Assembly: GCA_000827265.1 (NCBI GenBank) | Contig: KN834838.1 | Location: 160,398 to 224,397, forward strand | Direction of reading: 5' to 3' | DNA: 64,000 bases | Origin: Collybiopsis luxurians FD-317 M1 | Lineage: Eukaryota; Basidiomycota; Agaricomycetes; Agaricales; Omphalotaceae | Translations under genes and position numbers: made by a program | In this document: positions 44,757-56,321 of the stretch, one piece after another | How positions within the stretch are numbered: position 1 is the stretch's first letter | How the letters are laid out: every line of letters starts with the position of its first letter | The notes under the pieces: generated by a model | Database searches by the model: none | The model's input: the letters and a program-made list of their open reading frames with translations, nothing else | Told to the model about the DNA's origin: nothing

Positions 44757-46411
44757 ATGAGTAGCGCAATTGTACAAGAGCTGCAATCAGGGTATGTCTA
44801 TTTTCTGTTCCATATGTAATAAATTTCGCTCCTTTCAATTTACATCATTTTGCTTTAAGGATTGCAGGAAACTATGCGTTCACCGCCGCAGCAAGTGCGA
44901 AATATCTGGCACCATGACATGCAAATAGTGATTTTTGTTTTTGATATCTTTACTAGCACTTTGGATAGCAGGCTATCTGGAAACAGTCACTACAGAGATA
45001 AACGTCATATGGTTGAAAAGGCAAACAGGAACATCTCTTCTATTCGTTTTGAACAGATACAGCTTTTTGCTATCTCTGCTGGTCACTTTCATGGTTAGTT
45101 TTCCAGGAGAGAGCACAGATCAAGAGTAAGGTTTTGTACGGATGGAATAGCCCTCTTATTCATTTGATGATAGATGCAACAGCTTACATTTGATAATTCT
45201 AATAGCTGGATTCATTGCTTCGGCCACCACTGATGGTAAGAACTCTACACTATTCTAGATCAATGATACTGCATTCAACGCTCGTCATACTAGCGCTTTT
45301 TGCGCTTCGAGTATATGCAATCTATGACAAAAGCAGGAGCATTCTGGTAATATCTTCTTTTTTTCTACTTAGCAAATGGGTCATGGGTACAATGGCGAGT
45401 TCCCATATGCTGGTTCTACAAACGAGATTTACTAAACAATTTATATGCCTTTTTTGTGTAGTCATCAGTACTGATTAAGGGCATCTCAACAACTGGCTAC
45501 CCAATTCAGGCTATAGTAAAATGTGCCGATTATATTGAAAACAATAATGTGTACGACAGGCGAGTTTTATAACAAGGCCCCTTAAAGTGCATTCATTACT
45601 CATGCAGTCTTTTACTTCCTTAGCGGTAGGAGTTAGCCAAATCTGCCGCTTACAATTTTTGATTAATTTTTAGTCCAACTTGGCATTCCTATTATTACTC
45701 TTGCATTTGAGGTCTTCATGTTTATCTTAACACTGAGGAAAACCTTCCATCATTCCTTTGAGATGAAACGTCTTGGTGAATCCAGTATTTCCCAGGTGGT
45801 CCTTCAAGATGGTAAGTGAATCAAATCTAGCATTGTGGATTGAAGTCTTACAACTTGAAAATGAAATAAGGTATCCTTTACTTCCTGTGGGTGTATTCAT
45901 TGTCGCCCTGTGATAGAAGCCTTTTGATATAATGATACAGGATTCAGTTGGTACTGGGTGTTCTTGATGCAACTGCGAAGGGGGTATGTCAGGGTGTAGT
46001 ATAGAGCAAACATATAATTGAACTTTTTTTAGGTTCAACTGCTTGTAAGGAGCAAAGTATGTTAATACACCCAGAAATGCCCTACTTGATTGCTGACCTG
46101 AAGGATATAAAGGCAGTTAAAAATCTGGGTTTTTCGGTACCATTCTTCAACATGTAAGTGACTGTTTGCAAGTCAGTTATTACTCTTCGACATTTCAAAT
46201 ATTTTAAAGTGTCCCAAACATGTTAATCAGCCACCTTATGCTCAATTTGCGCACCTTTTCCAGCCCTGAAGCAACTGACAGCATGGTTCAGAGCACTGAA
46301 GGGCAGCAATACTCTGGAATGCATTTTGCTACCAACAGCTTTTTAGGGAATATTGGAGCTCCATTGGATAGAGGAGATTTTGAAGAAGAGGATTGGGATG
46401 GGCATGAATGA
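44757..46411 (+). CDS. DUF6533-type seven-helix membrane protein, copy F
   Basis: Exons 44757-44791, 44860-44894, 44957-45125, 45174-45235, 45294-45394, 45462-45559, 45624-45625, 45674-45811, 45871-45886, 45941-45983, 46033-46056, 46113-46153 and 46210-46411 join to 321 residues without a stop. Exons 5 and 6 end at GC donors (GCGAGT). The 2 nt exon is CG; the 16 nt exon with its neighbours encodes DGILYFL. Landmarks: FTAAATLWIAGYLETVTTEINVIWLKR, LFVLNRYSFL, FALRVYAIYDKSR, LTLRKTFHHSFEMKRLGE, tail FATNSFLGNIGAPLD. It lies just right of the ~4 kb element and is the most CpG-rich tandem copy. Confidence 0.8.
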
Positions 46412-47128
46412 AAGAGTTTATATATCAATTCTGCATTGTAGGTAAATTATATGCAAGCCCCAAGACTTCAAATTTGTAGGGTATTGAAAAATGCTGAAAC
46501 TTTCTTCTACTTGGTTTGCAAGTTACTCTGCCCTTTCCTCGACTTAGTAAGGTAGTTTAATAGTTTAGTTCAAGTATGAGGAGAGCGTTGGCTGCAATGT
46601 CTCGTATATTGCGCTTGTACTGCTTAGGCTTCAGTAAGTGTAAGCATGATAGGTTGGGTAAGGCATGTAAGGCATATAATCCATAAGGTACGCCAATGGG
46701 AGGTTGGGTCAAATATTGAGTTGAAGTGGACACTCTGGTCTTATGAGTGGGGTACATTATTTAGCGGTACGATTTTGGTACGATAGGGGCATGATTATGC
46801 CTTGTAGCAGCTAGCTTGCTTACTTTGAAGCGAAGCAGTCAAACTCACTGCACTGTAACCTCGCTCTGCTTCCTCAGCCCTTCCAAGTTGCCTGTTTGGC
46901 AATGGACTCGCCTGTCTCACATTTACCATAAAGGCATTGGCATTGGCATTAACATATTGTCCCATTTTTGTCTTTCCGTTCGGTGCGAATAGTTGTTTTC
47001 ACTCAAACTTTTGGTAGGCATCAAAACGCGCCGTGCACCGCATCGCAATCACGTGATGATGCAGCTCCAATTCAAATTTCTTTTGATCACTGCTGCCACT
47101 GAGCCGTGAACAAAATTCACCTTCCACC
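46412..47128. other. Intergenic region before the WD40-family gene
   Basis: No gene recognised. Presumably holds the 3' flank of copy F and the promoter of the WD40-family gene. Confidence 0.4.
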
Positions 47129-49411
47129 ATGAGTTACCTTAACGAACTTGATAAAATCAAGTCTCTATCCCATAAACTAGATCACAAAAAAGGCAAAGAC
47201 AAAGAACCCTACGAATCTCGCTGGGTCACTTTGAAGGACCTTTTACAGAATGCCTGTAAAATTGTTTGGAACACTCTCGACAACAACTTTTTGCAGCCTC
47301 AGGACAGATTTCTCATCACCGAAGGTGCTAGTGGCGTACTTGAAAGTCTAGTAGACATTGCTTATGAACACGAGCTGTTTGAATTTTTACCGTCTTATGC
47401 TCACGTCCAGGGAAGAGTGCCACTGATTGTCGATCCAGCCACAGATAATGTCAAAGGTTGAACAGGATGAAAGATAATATGTATTGATACTGGTACAAAG
47501 CAAGAACCGTTAGATACAAAGTGTACAGGGATAAATGAATCTATTGAACATACCTGGTACAAAGCAAGAACTGATAGGGGTTGCTTCGTCCCAGGTTGGT
47601 TACTATACCAAATAGGGGAACTCTAGATTTAATCTGGCGAGACAGTCCGGTCACCATTTGACAGATAAATCTATGTTCGCCAGTATCTTCAGTAAGTAAT
47701 TCCTATCCTGTTGCATTCATTCCTGAAACTTATTTGCTGTCCCAAAGACACACCCGGCATCATGGAGTTTCTTGCACTATTAGGTGATGTCAACTCACCC
47801 CAAATGCGCCAGAAGCTCAAAGGACACTCCCCTGATCCTTTCGATGGCACTCCCAAGCCCCATTCCCACACAAGTCCTATTGCTAGGTTCAGAACTGAGA
47901 ACCCCATTCCCTCCATTCCCACATCTGCTCCAGTGGCACAGGCCGTTCTTCACGGATGGTGCTCCCTCATGAGTGATTCGATCAACTCACCTATCCATCA
48001 TCACACCGTCCCAAACTCTGATACTCTCATCTTTGCCGGCGGAGGATGCTGGAAAAACCGCGAACCTGTCATCAACTATTTTTGATTGGACATTAGCAAA
48101 GGCTGGGGGACTTTCCAGATAAGGTCACAATTGAAAATGGATTGCTTGATATCGCCTACAACATTGCTCTTGATTCATCCCGAAGACTGATCTACATCGT
48201 CGATAACCGTCGAATCAAAAGTTTCGTGTATCAAAACGACAAGGACAAGTACCTATACTCTCAATGCACCTCTGGCTGTTCCGGTCCTCTCGCAGTCATC
48301 GATAACGGCGCTCGTATTCTTCATGCCAGTAAAGGAGGTGTAGACGTATGGAACACCGATGCATTACCTACTCATTGTCCGGATGGAACGAAACAGATAG
48401 TCAAAGGTAAAATCGGCATCGAGGATACGTGGCGAGATGACATTGACGAGGTCAAAACCTCTACCGGCGCTCCTCGCGACATGAGCATCAATTTCGCAGA
48501 TGCGACACTCAAGGTAGGAAATTGGCATATTCCAAGCCAGTGGTCCACCCGCGGCACACTCAAGGCCTTGTGTTTCCCAACCAACACTCAGCCGAGTGTG
48601 CTTCAGATGGATTTTGAGAATGGAGGGAGGGCTGCTGCAAGGTATCTCGGGCATGCCGGAGAGATTTTTACCATTACGAGCTCTCCCGACGACACCAACA
48701 CATTCTTGACCACATCTGGAGATGGGATTGTGCATCTCTTTGATGTTCGTGAGCCCTTGCCAAATGTTTCATTTGGCGTTGGGAATCAATCTGAACATGT
48801 CTTTACGGCGCTGTACATTCGCGTTGAGGGTATCCAAGTGAGTAGACTTCAAACTGATCCTCTCTTTTCGCTTACTTTTTTTCCTCCTCAGTCATATTTT
48901 CAGGCAGAGCTCGAAGCCAGTCGATCAAAGTATGGGACGTTCGTGTTCTTAATTTGGCCTATGAGCTTGCGACAGGTAACAACTTGGTAATCAGCCTAGC
49001 TTGGGATGCAAAGCGCTCCACACTCTACGCCGCTACCGAGTATGACAATATGGATAGGTTGGGACATCATCATGATTATCGTTAGGCAAAGATTCGATAT
49101 GACGATGATGGAATCAACGATGGACAGGTCTTGCCAGGGGCGGATCCAGACGTGGCGGTGTCTGAAGGCGAGAAGAAGAATAAAGAAGCGGACCGAGAGA
49201 GTGATGAGGAGGACAAGGATGATGACGAAGATTATGCCTATGACGCTGGTGATCATGTTCTGTGTGAGTATAAGGTGTCTGTTTTCTTAAAGACTTATAT
49301 TGTTACGGCTCATTGGTAACTTTAGTGCGATACAAATTCGGCCTTGATGCTGATCTCATCATTATACCTGCCTTTGGAATGGCTCGGCTTGATAATGGGT
49401 CGTATTGGTGA
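47129..49411 (+). pseudogene. WD40-repeat-like family gene, decayed
   Basis: Starts MSYLNELDKIKSLSHKL.. (47129) and ends ..FGMARLDNGSYW (49411), both landmarks of an uncharacterised basidiomycete WD40-like family that I recognise from LIFAGG, DIAYN.ALD, IDNGAR.L, LGHAGEI and VWDVR segments. Lesions: one extra base near 48040 (the frame of AGKTANLSSTIFDW is shifted); one extra base near 48112 (before DKVTIENG); an unresolved frame break near 48845, where the sequence reading RSQSIKVWDVR changes frame; and a TAG at 49083-49085 where relatives have a sense codon (HHHDYR-stop-AK). A first exon of about 110 codons and the stretch 48142-48840 remain open. A short acidic tract precedes the last exon. 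Base-calling errors could explain the single-base insertions but not the stop. Confidence 0.7.
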
Positions 49412-49439
49412 ACACATTGTTTTGCCAGGGCATGTGCTT

Positions 49440-50066
49440 TGTTTGTGTTTTTTTCCTAATGGTGAAGATCACCCTAATCAGATTTTTGTTTGTTACCATT
49501 GGCGTACCCCTTGAGATCCTTCATCTTGCCTGCCTCGATGATCCGGAACAGATCCCTTCCGCTCCATCCATGGTTGCTACTGTATAAATCAACTTATGAT
49601 AATCGCCCAATCAAATAGTCAAGGAACTAAGATTCAATCAGTCCCTGTTACTGCATTCGAAGTTGCAGTACTTTATGTTCTGCCCAGATAAACTGCTGCT
49701 TAAACTGAAGATCAGGCGAGCTGGAGATGATAGGTCCCCACTGGCTACCGTGGGCTGTCTTGCGGGCATTTCACTGGTCTCCATGGAATCGCGATTAAGA
49801 ATTCATTCCGCCTGCGTGCAACTTTCATTTCAGCAATCAATTTTACTTCACCTTGATCCATCTGATTGAAGAACCATCAAAAGATTGTAGCCACACTCCT
49901 GCATAACTCGAGGATTCGATGTAAAATCATCAGAAGAATAGAATGAAGAGAGTATATATTACTGGCTAATTTACCTTCCACCTCATTCATTATTCACACA
50001 TACATTTGTATGTTCAAGTGGATATTAGCATTGCTTCTCCATTTGAGTTCTTAACCACCCACAGCC
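49440..50066 (+). repeat. Upstream module of DUF6533 copy G
   Basis: A shortened module beginning GGTGAAGATCACCCTAATCA directly after the WD40-family gene. Contains TATATAT at 49953-49959, about 108-114 bp before the start codon. Confidence 0.55.
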
Positions 50067-51455
50067 ATGATTCATGCAATTGTACAAGATCTGCATGCTG
50101 GGCATGTTTATTTTTTATACCAGATGCAAAAAATATTGCTTCTTGCAATTTACAGTACTTTACTTTAAGGTTTGCAAATAACTATGCCCTTACCGCTGCA
50201 GCAAGTACGAAATATCTGCACTTCGGCAGACACATAGTGATTGGACTTATAAGATTTTTAATAGCCCTTTGGATAGTAGGCTATCTGGATACAATCCCTA
50301 CAGAGATTCACCTTATATGGTTGAAAAGGCAAACAGGAACATCACTGTTATTCATTTTGAACAGATACAGCTTTTTGCTATACCTGCTGGCCAGTTTCAT
50401 AGTTAGTTTTCCAGGAGAAAGTACAGATCAAGAGTAAGCTGCTTTTACAGCTAGGATAGCCCCCTTATTGATTTGATAATAGATGTAAAATTATAATCTG
50501 GATGACTCTTATAGTTGGATTCATTGCTTCAGTCAGCACTGATGGTAAGAGCTCTACATTATTACAGATTAATAATACTGCATTCAAGGCTCGTCACAGC
50601 ACTTTTTGTGCTCCGAGTATATGCAATTTATGACAAAAGCGGGATCATTCTGGCAATATCTATTTTTTTTCATGCTTAGCAAATGCGCCATGAATATAAT
50701 GGCGAGCTTCCACGCATTGGTTCTACAAACAAAAATAAATAAATGACTTATATGCCCCTCTGGTGTAGACGATAGTGACGATTGAAGGCGTCTCAACAAC
50801 TGGTAGCCCATTTCAGGCTATAGCCAGATGTCTCGAACACATTGAAAACCGTGGTTTGTTTGACGGGCGAGTTAAAAAAATCTCCCTACTGCGCATTCAT
50901 GGCTCATGCAGTTTTTTTTAATCCTTAGCGGTAGGGGTACTTAGCCAAACTTGTTGCTTACATTTTATGATTACTTCTCAGCCCAACTTGGCATTCCTAT
51001 CATTGCTCTTGCATTTGACATTTTCATATTTACCCTAACACTAAGGAAGACATTCCATCATGCTTTTGAGATGAAACAGCTTGGTGAATCCAATATTTCC
51101 CAGGTGATTCTTCAAGATGGTAAGTTGAACAAATTTAGCATCAATTTGACATCTTACAACTCGACATAAGGTTTTCTTTATTTCCTGTGGGTATATCCAT
51201 TGTTTTATCATAGAAGACCTTTGATGCAATGAGACAGGATAAATTTGGTACTGGGAGCTCTTGGTGCCACTGCTCATGTGATATGTTAGGGTGTACCAGT
51301 AGTATGAAGCAAGCATATAATTGAACTCTCCCTAGGTTCAAGTACTTATAGATACCAGGAACGATGTATGTCAATCCACCTAGAGATGTCTTACTCATTG
51401 CTAACCAAAAATGAAGGATAGAAGGGAAGCTACAATTCTTGATTTAGTGATACCA
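50067..51455 (+). pseudogene. DUF6533 copy G, frameshifted and 3' truncated
   Basis: Exons 1-4 (50067-50101, 50170-50204, 50265-50433, 50483-50544) are intact in frame. Exon 5 (50600-50701) has 102 instead of 101 bases because of one extra T in an eight-T run at 50662-50669, which brings a stop. Exon 6 (50769-50866), the 2 nt exon (50929-50930, CG), exon 7 (50982-51119), the 16 nt exon (51171-51186) and exon 8 (51238-51280) are all present. The donor after exon 8 is AT instead of GT. The sequence diverges within exon 12 near 51450, so the conserved tail is absent. The extra T could be a base-calling error; the 3' truncation is not. Confidence 0.75.
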
Positions 51456-52120
51456 GGATACTTACAGTACCTATTCGAACATTCACTATTACAAGATTCA
51501 AGCAAGAGCCAGCGACAAAATTCGTCATTCATTCTCAATCTAGAAACAAAGACGGGGACCTATAATTTGAAGATCTAACTGTAATTTCCCCTGGCACAGT
51601 TTCTACTGCTCGAACAGAAGCCCTTGTGCCATGGCGGTGATACTACACAGCCAACAGAATAACTGCGAGTCGAAGAAAACAAAAATGTAATTCATTAGGA
51701 CTCGGAGAAGATGCTAGTGAGAAAAGGGACTTCCTTGAGTCCTTGAGAACGGTTCTTTCATGTTATAGATTGCAAGTCGGCGACAGGTTAATGTTTTTCC
51801 TGCGTACTCGTCTTTGGTGAGAACTAAGGTGAAAGAGGAAGCGATGCGAGAAGACTATCTGGGAGCAAACCATATATTTGTTTTGTCGCCCCTGCTCTAA
51901 GCAAGGGATGCAAAAAGGCGCAAAACTCAAGCCAGCACCGGCGAAGTGTATGTAAATACATGAGACAAAAGACTGCAAGAATGGGCAAGATGTAAGGGTG
52001 GGTGAAAAAAGCAGAAGAAAGCTCGCTATCGAGCTCTAAGCGAGATAAGTGAGAGAAAAGGACACAACTGAGAATGAAGCCATTGTTGTCGAGCCTAAAT
52101 ACACCGAGGAGGTCAAAGAC
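51456..52120. other. 3' flank of copy G
   Basis: The part at 51500-51650 matches the 3' flank of copy E (39330-39490; both have CATTCATTCT.., GATGAGAACCT/GGGGACCTAT and GGTGATACTAC). No gene recognised in the rest. Confidence 0.45.
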
Positions 52121-52290
52121 AATGTGCCTGTTTTCTTAAAGACTTTGATTGTTGGTGCTCATTGGTAACTTCGGTGCGATACAAATTTGGCCTCGATGCT
52201 GATTTCGGCATTATACCTTGATAATGGGTCGTATTGGTGAATGCATTTTCGCAAAGGGTATGTGGTTCGTTTGTGCTTGAATGACCTGCG
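52121..52290 (+). pseudogene. Duplicated 3' end of the WD40-family gene
   Basis: TGTTTTCTTAAAGACTT, CTCATTGGTAACTT.GGTGCG and TTGATAATGGGTCGTATTGG repeat 49275-49411 in the same order, with a short deletion before the end. Only the last intron and last exon are represented. It lies just upstream of the copy H module as the original lies upstream of the copy G module. Confidence 0.8.
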
Positions 52291-52429
52291 ATATAATCCC
52301 TCCAAGATTTTTCTAGTCATGGTGTACAATTAGACCGTTTTATGCCAAATCCTCCATTTTTCGCCTCTGAAAATTGTCCGAACATACCGGTAAGTTTTAG
52401 GTTTGGTACGAGGAGTAAATGAGCTGGGG

Positions 52430-53450
52430 GATTCTCTACACCTCTACACTCCCGCTTCTACACTCCCGGATCTTTTTCTCTACATGTACGTCGGCAAGGC
52501 ACCTTCCTATCAGAGATTACATCTTCATTCGGGACCTAGTCCCTCAATGCAATGCGTCGCCACGAATCATGGAAAAGGCACTGTCGCATTGCAGAAAGAT
52601 CATCTCATTCAATTAGCCATGGCTACTGAACGTATTCAACTGCGAACAACATCACCAAAATCCCCTAAACTATATCCCGCCTCAATGAGGTCTATTCCTA
52701 CGCGATAAACGGTCGATATACCCCCGAACGAGCGAGCTAAAGCTGCGATCACGCCTATATACCGGCGCGTCATGCCGGATATAGTTCGGGCGGTTTTGGT
52801 CGTGCACTATTGATGCACTACACCTGAACGACGTACATGCACCTTGAACTGTTTGAGTCGACCCACCGATGATCCAGAGCAGATTCCCTACCTATCTTTC
52901 CCGCGTCTCTAATCACCTGTAGCTATCGTGAAAATCAGCTTCATGACACCCTCCCTACAAAAGACTGATATCAGATAGCATACAATAACGGTGTTCGAAG
53001 TTGCATAAGCACTTTTAATTTCTACACAGCTGAACTGTTTACCTAACATGTGAATTGAAATTGTGGCAAAATAGAAGCGTTACGGGCCTGTTGAGCTTTA
53101 GCAACCGCAACGTGAATTCGTTGTTTGGCCTTCCCCCCATCTTCATTGGGCTATCTTTCCACCATCTTTCCACCATCATTCAGAAGCCATTCGTCTTTAA
53201 TCTTAATGCTTCTCCTCTATAAGTACCGATCAAAAGATTATGGCTGCATAGCTCGAGACTGATTCAATCAATCATGCTAGCGCAGATGGTTGAGGTAAAA
53301 CGACCAGAATCAGAACGACCAGACGGCACAGAGGCGATCAGAAAAGTATGCGTAAATGAAGTGCAAGGGTAAATGGTCATCAAATTTTTGTATTTACGCG
53401 GGCGTTACGTAGTATTACTTCTCGATTTCGAATTTTGACCTCGAGCTTCA
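52430..53450 (+). repeat. Upstream module of DUF6533 copy H
   Basis: Starts with CTCTACACTCCCGCTTCTAC and TACACTCCCGGATCTT, as before the other copies, and runs to the lost start codon of copy H. Confidence 0.55.
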
Positions 53451-54486
53451 ATAGAAAGCCTAATTGTACGAGAACTGCGATCAGAGTATGTTTGATTTTG
53501 CCTACCCAGTCTAATGACCTTTGATATTCACAATATTTCGCTTTAAGGTTGGCAGTAAGCTATACTTTTACTGCTGCGACAGGTGCAAACTATGTGATCT
53601 CCCAACACGCCCACACTGAATTTACATTCTACTAGTGCTTTGGATAGCAAGCTATCTAGAGTCACTTCCAATAGAAATGCACACAATTTGGCTGGAAAGC
53701 AAGACAGGGACATCGCTTCTATTCATTTTTAACAAATATAGCTTTCTGTTGGCAAGTTTCCTTTCTGGTTTGCAGGAGAAATTTTCTGGTCAGCTCAGGT
53801 AGTTCAATTCTCAGTCTAATTAGGATTGGATGATGTAAAATATGGACCTTCTCTGTTCAAATTTTTGCTTCATTACTGTGACGGCTATCAGCACCACTGG
53901 TGAGAAGATCATTACTATTGTATAAGAGCTTTTTGTAGTGCTTTTTGCTCTTCGAGTTTATGCAATCTATGACAAAAGCAAGATGATGTTGGCAATACCA
54001 GCTTTTTTTCTATCAGCTGTGCAAATCTTCCATAAATATAATAGTAAGTTCTTGTGGGCCCGATGCAGCAAGCAAGAATGTCTTTCAAATATTAGTCATT
54101 ACATCCCTCTCTTGTGTGGATCACAGTATTGATGCAGCCTATCTCAACCACTGGAACACCACTTCAGATTGTAACAATGTGTCTCAGGCCAACTAAAGAT
54201 ATTGAACTGTCTACCAGGGGGGGTTTGAGTTAAAGAGAAGTTCTCTATGTTTCTACGCTGAATACAATCTTTATTCCTAGCAGTAAGTTCAGCCTAAATA
54301 TGCACCCTTATGTTTTCATTTTCTCTTTGTATCATTTCTCATTCCTGTTATTACTCTGGAGTCTGGCATTTGAGATTTTCATGTAATTTTCATGTTTATT
54401 CTTGACTTTAAGGAAGACCTTCTATCATACAATCAAAATGAAAAGACATGGAGAATCTAATCTCACTCAAGTGGTTATTCAAGATG
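53451..54486 (+). pseudogene. DUF6533 copy H, start lost and 3' truncated
   Basis: The start codon position reads ATA (53451). Exons 2-7 are recognisable (TACTTTTACTGCTGCG; LWIASYLESLPIEMHTIWL; FALRVYAIYDKSK; TLRKTFYHTIKMKRHGE). Exon 3 lacks several residues in its second half, and the exon 6 donor is disrupted by a run of G. The 2 nt exon position is kept (CA at 54281-54282 between TAG and GTAAG). Similarity stops after the exon 7 donor at 54486, before the 16 nt exon. Confidence 0.7.
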
Positions 54487-54694
54487 GTAAGCCACTATCT
54501 CTGAGCAGGTCTCTGATGCTGTCCAATATTTCTGTCACTCTTTTCACTATTAGTAATTTCTGCACATCATATTGTAATAATGTCTGAAGCATATGTCTCT
54601 GGGATTCACAACTCCATCTTCCACCCAATGCTACTGTGTCTTTCCCTCAGTGGGTTGGACAAGACGCGCCAGTCTACAGTCCTAAAACGCTTAG

Positions 54695-55561
54695 CGGAGA
54701 TCGACACCGCGATTCGGAGTAGAAGAACCAAATTCCGGCCCTGCTTTGTTATTCCCGATCGGAACGAAAATCTGTCTCGTGGCCACCTTCGATGGCTCAG
54801 GAATTAACCAACTCCCGTTTATGCTTCGACATTTCGTCTTTCCTGTGAAGGCAGACTCTACTTGTAACGCGATAACGTTTGATAGAGTCGAATATATTAC
54901 CACAGACCCGCTATGGAAGGCCAAGGACAGAGTGAAATCCCAATGGGTAATCTGTTTCCCATATGAAGCAAGTATTGCTGATCTTGGAGGATGGGGGGGA
55001 GGGATAACGTTAGATATGGCGGAAGAGGAACGCCTCGTCGAGATCTGTAAAGCAAAGGGAAAAACATGGCTGGACGAAGTCAAGAACACACCAGCTGCTC
55101 GCGTACAGATGCTCAACAGTATCTTGGTGCGTACTCTTCTGTACCTGAATGGAATGCAATGTGACGACGAGTTCGAATAGACGTTCACCAAAGGTACCTG
55201 CGAAGACAGGAAGATTGTAAGCCCCTCTGGTTACTCATCCTATGGCTCATCATGACTGACCGTCATCTACTTACAGTTTGCTTCCAACATAACTATCATG
55301 AATCAAGGCGAGTCCCGCGCGACAATCACATCCCAGGCGACATATAGAACATGCAAAAGTCAACTACACGGTTCAGGTCTTCGACAATCGACACGGGGTT
55401 CGGTCTACCCCATCAAGGAAAATTTGCCGCCGGTCGATGAAATACCTTCGAAGGAGGCGGGACCTGAGAAGAGACAACCTCGTAGTACTGGAACACCCTT
55501 GGTGAACAAGAGTGTCGCGAGCTTGACCCATGGACTGAGGAGAATTGCGATTGAAGCATAG
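54695..55561 (+). CDS. Unknown protein, 5' end unresolved
   Basis: Exons 54695-55126, 55181-55216 and 55277-55561 join in phase to at least 250 residues. The 54 bp intron at 55127-55180 removes a TAG that otherwise closes the frame. The N-terminal part contains LLFPIGTKICLVATFDGSGINQLPFMLRHFVFP and IADLGGWGGG. The C-terminal part is polar with a Pro/Lys-rich stretch. I do not recognise a domain. A first exon must lie upstream of the acceptor at 54694, possibly at 54630-54680. Copy H ends only 200 bp upstream, so the 5' end may have been cut by the duplication. Confidence 0.45.
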
Positions 55562-55702
55562 CATTTTCGACGGTCTTGGATATCTGTTTGCACGGACGTT
55601 TGGCAGTAGCATTTGTATTATTATTTCAATTCTGTGTAGCCTTGGTGTAAATCCGCCTAAGAACTTGCATCCACAATCTTTTCGCACATCTCACAACGCT
55701 TT

Positions 55703-56059
55703 CTATCGTCTCTCTCTCGTGAGTATACCAACCATCGCACTCAGTGCAATCCCCACCAGCCCAACGTCTGCCATGTATTCCTTCCCCGACCGTACTTGCA
55801 TCACCAGCCCAAGTGTAAAGAAAAATGTCAACAACAGCGTTGCACTGAATCTCAATCTCGGCATCAAGAGCATGCAACCTATAATGGTGTCAACAATGGG
55901 GGTAACTCTGGCGACAGCAGTCCCGTCGTCTTGTTGGTGATATTGTTGGAATGCGTAAAAGGTTGGTGTATATTTTCCATAGGTAAACCTAGTGAAGGCT
56001 CCGAGAAAGCAGATGCAAGCAAGGGCATAGGTGGAAAGGTTAGAGATGGAAGAGCGCAT
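55703..56059 (-). CDS. Small four-helix membrane protein, DoxX-like
   Basis: A single-exon frame of 118 residues. Hydrophobic segments lie at about residues 8-27, 54-71, 73-92 and 97-113. The order of a short first helix, a loop with a TYG..PTFYAFQQ segment, and PIVDTIIGCMLLMPRLRF recalls DoxX-like fungal proteins. Its biochemical role is not known from sequence. The start codon follows directly on a compact upstream region shared with the forward side. Confidence 0.55.
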   Translation of the reverse strand: MRSSISNLSTYALACICFLGAFTRFTYGKYTPTFYAFQQYHQQDDGTAVARVTPIVDTIIGCMLLMPRLRFSATLLLTFFFTLGLVMQVRSGKEYMADVGLVGIALSAMVGILTRERR

Positions 56060-56321
56060 TTTGCGCTGGGTTGATTGAGACAGAGACAGAGACTTGAGTT
56101 GCTCAGATGAGTTTCAAGGAAGGAAGCGGTCCGAATCTCACGCTTGCACCAACGGGTTCCCACCAGGGCCTTCAGGTTCCTACGATGTGTTCCAATTGCG
56201 AGTTGAATTTTCCTTTAGATCGATACAAATACATCTACTCTTACATTTATCGATACATTTACACATCATATACTCTCTATCCACCTTCCGCTATCGTTAT
56301 CCCGCATCCAAAGGCTCGACG

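Noticed and set aside
54580..54804. 75-codon open frame MSEAYVSG... as the start of the gene at 54695
   Set aside because: It is in a different frame from the conserved-looking exon and overlaps it; no splice joins them in phase.
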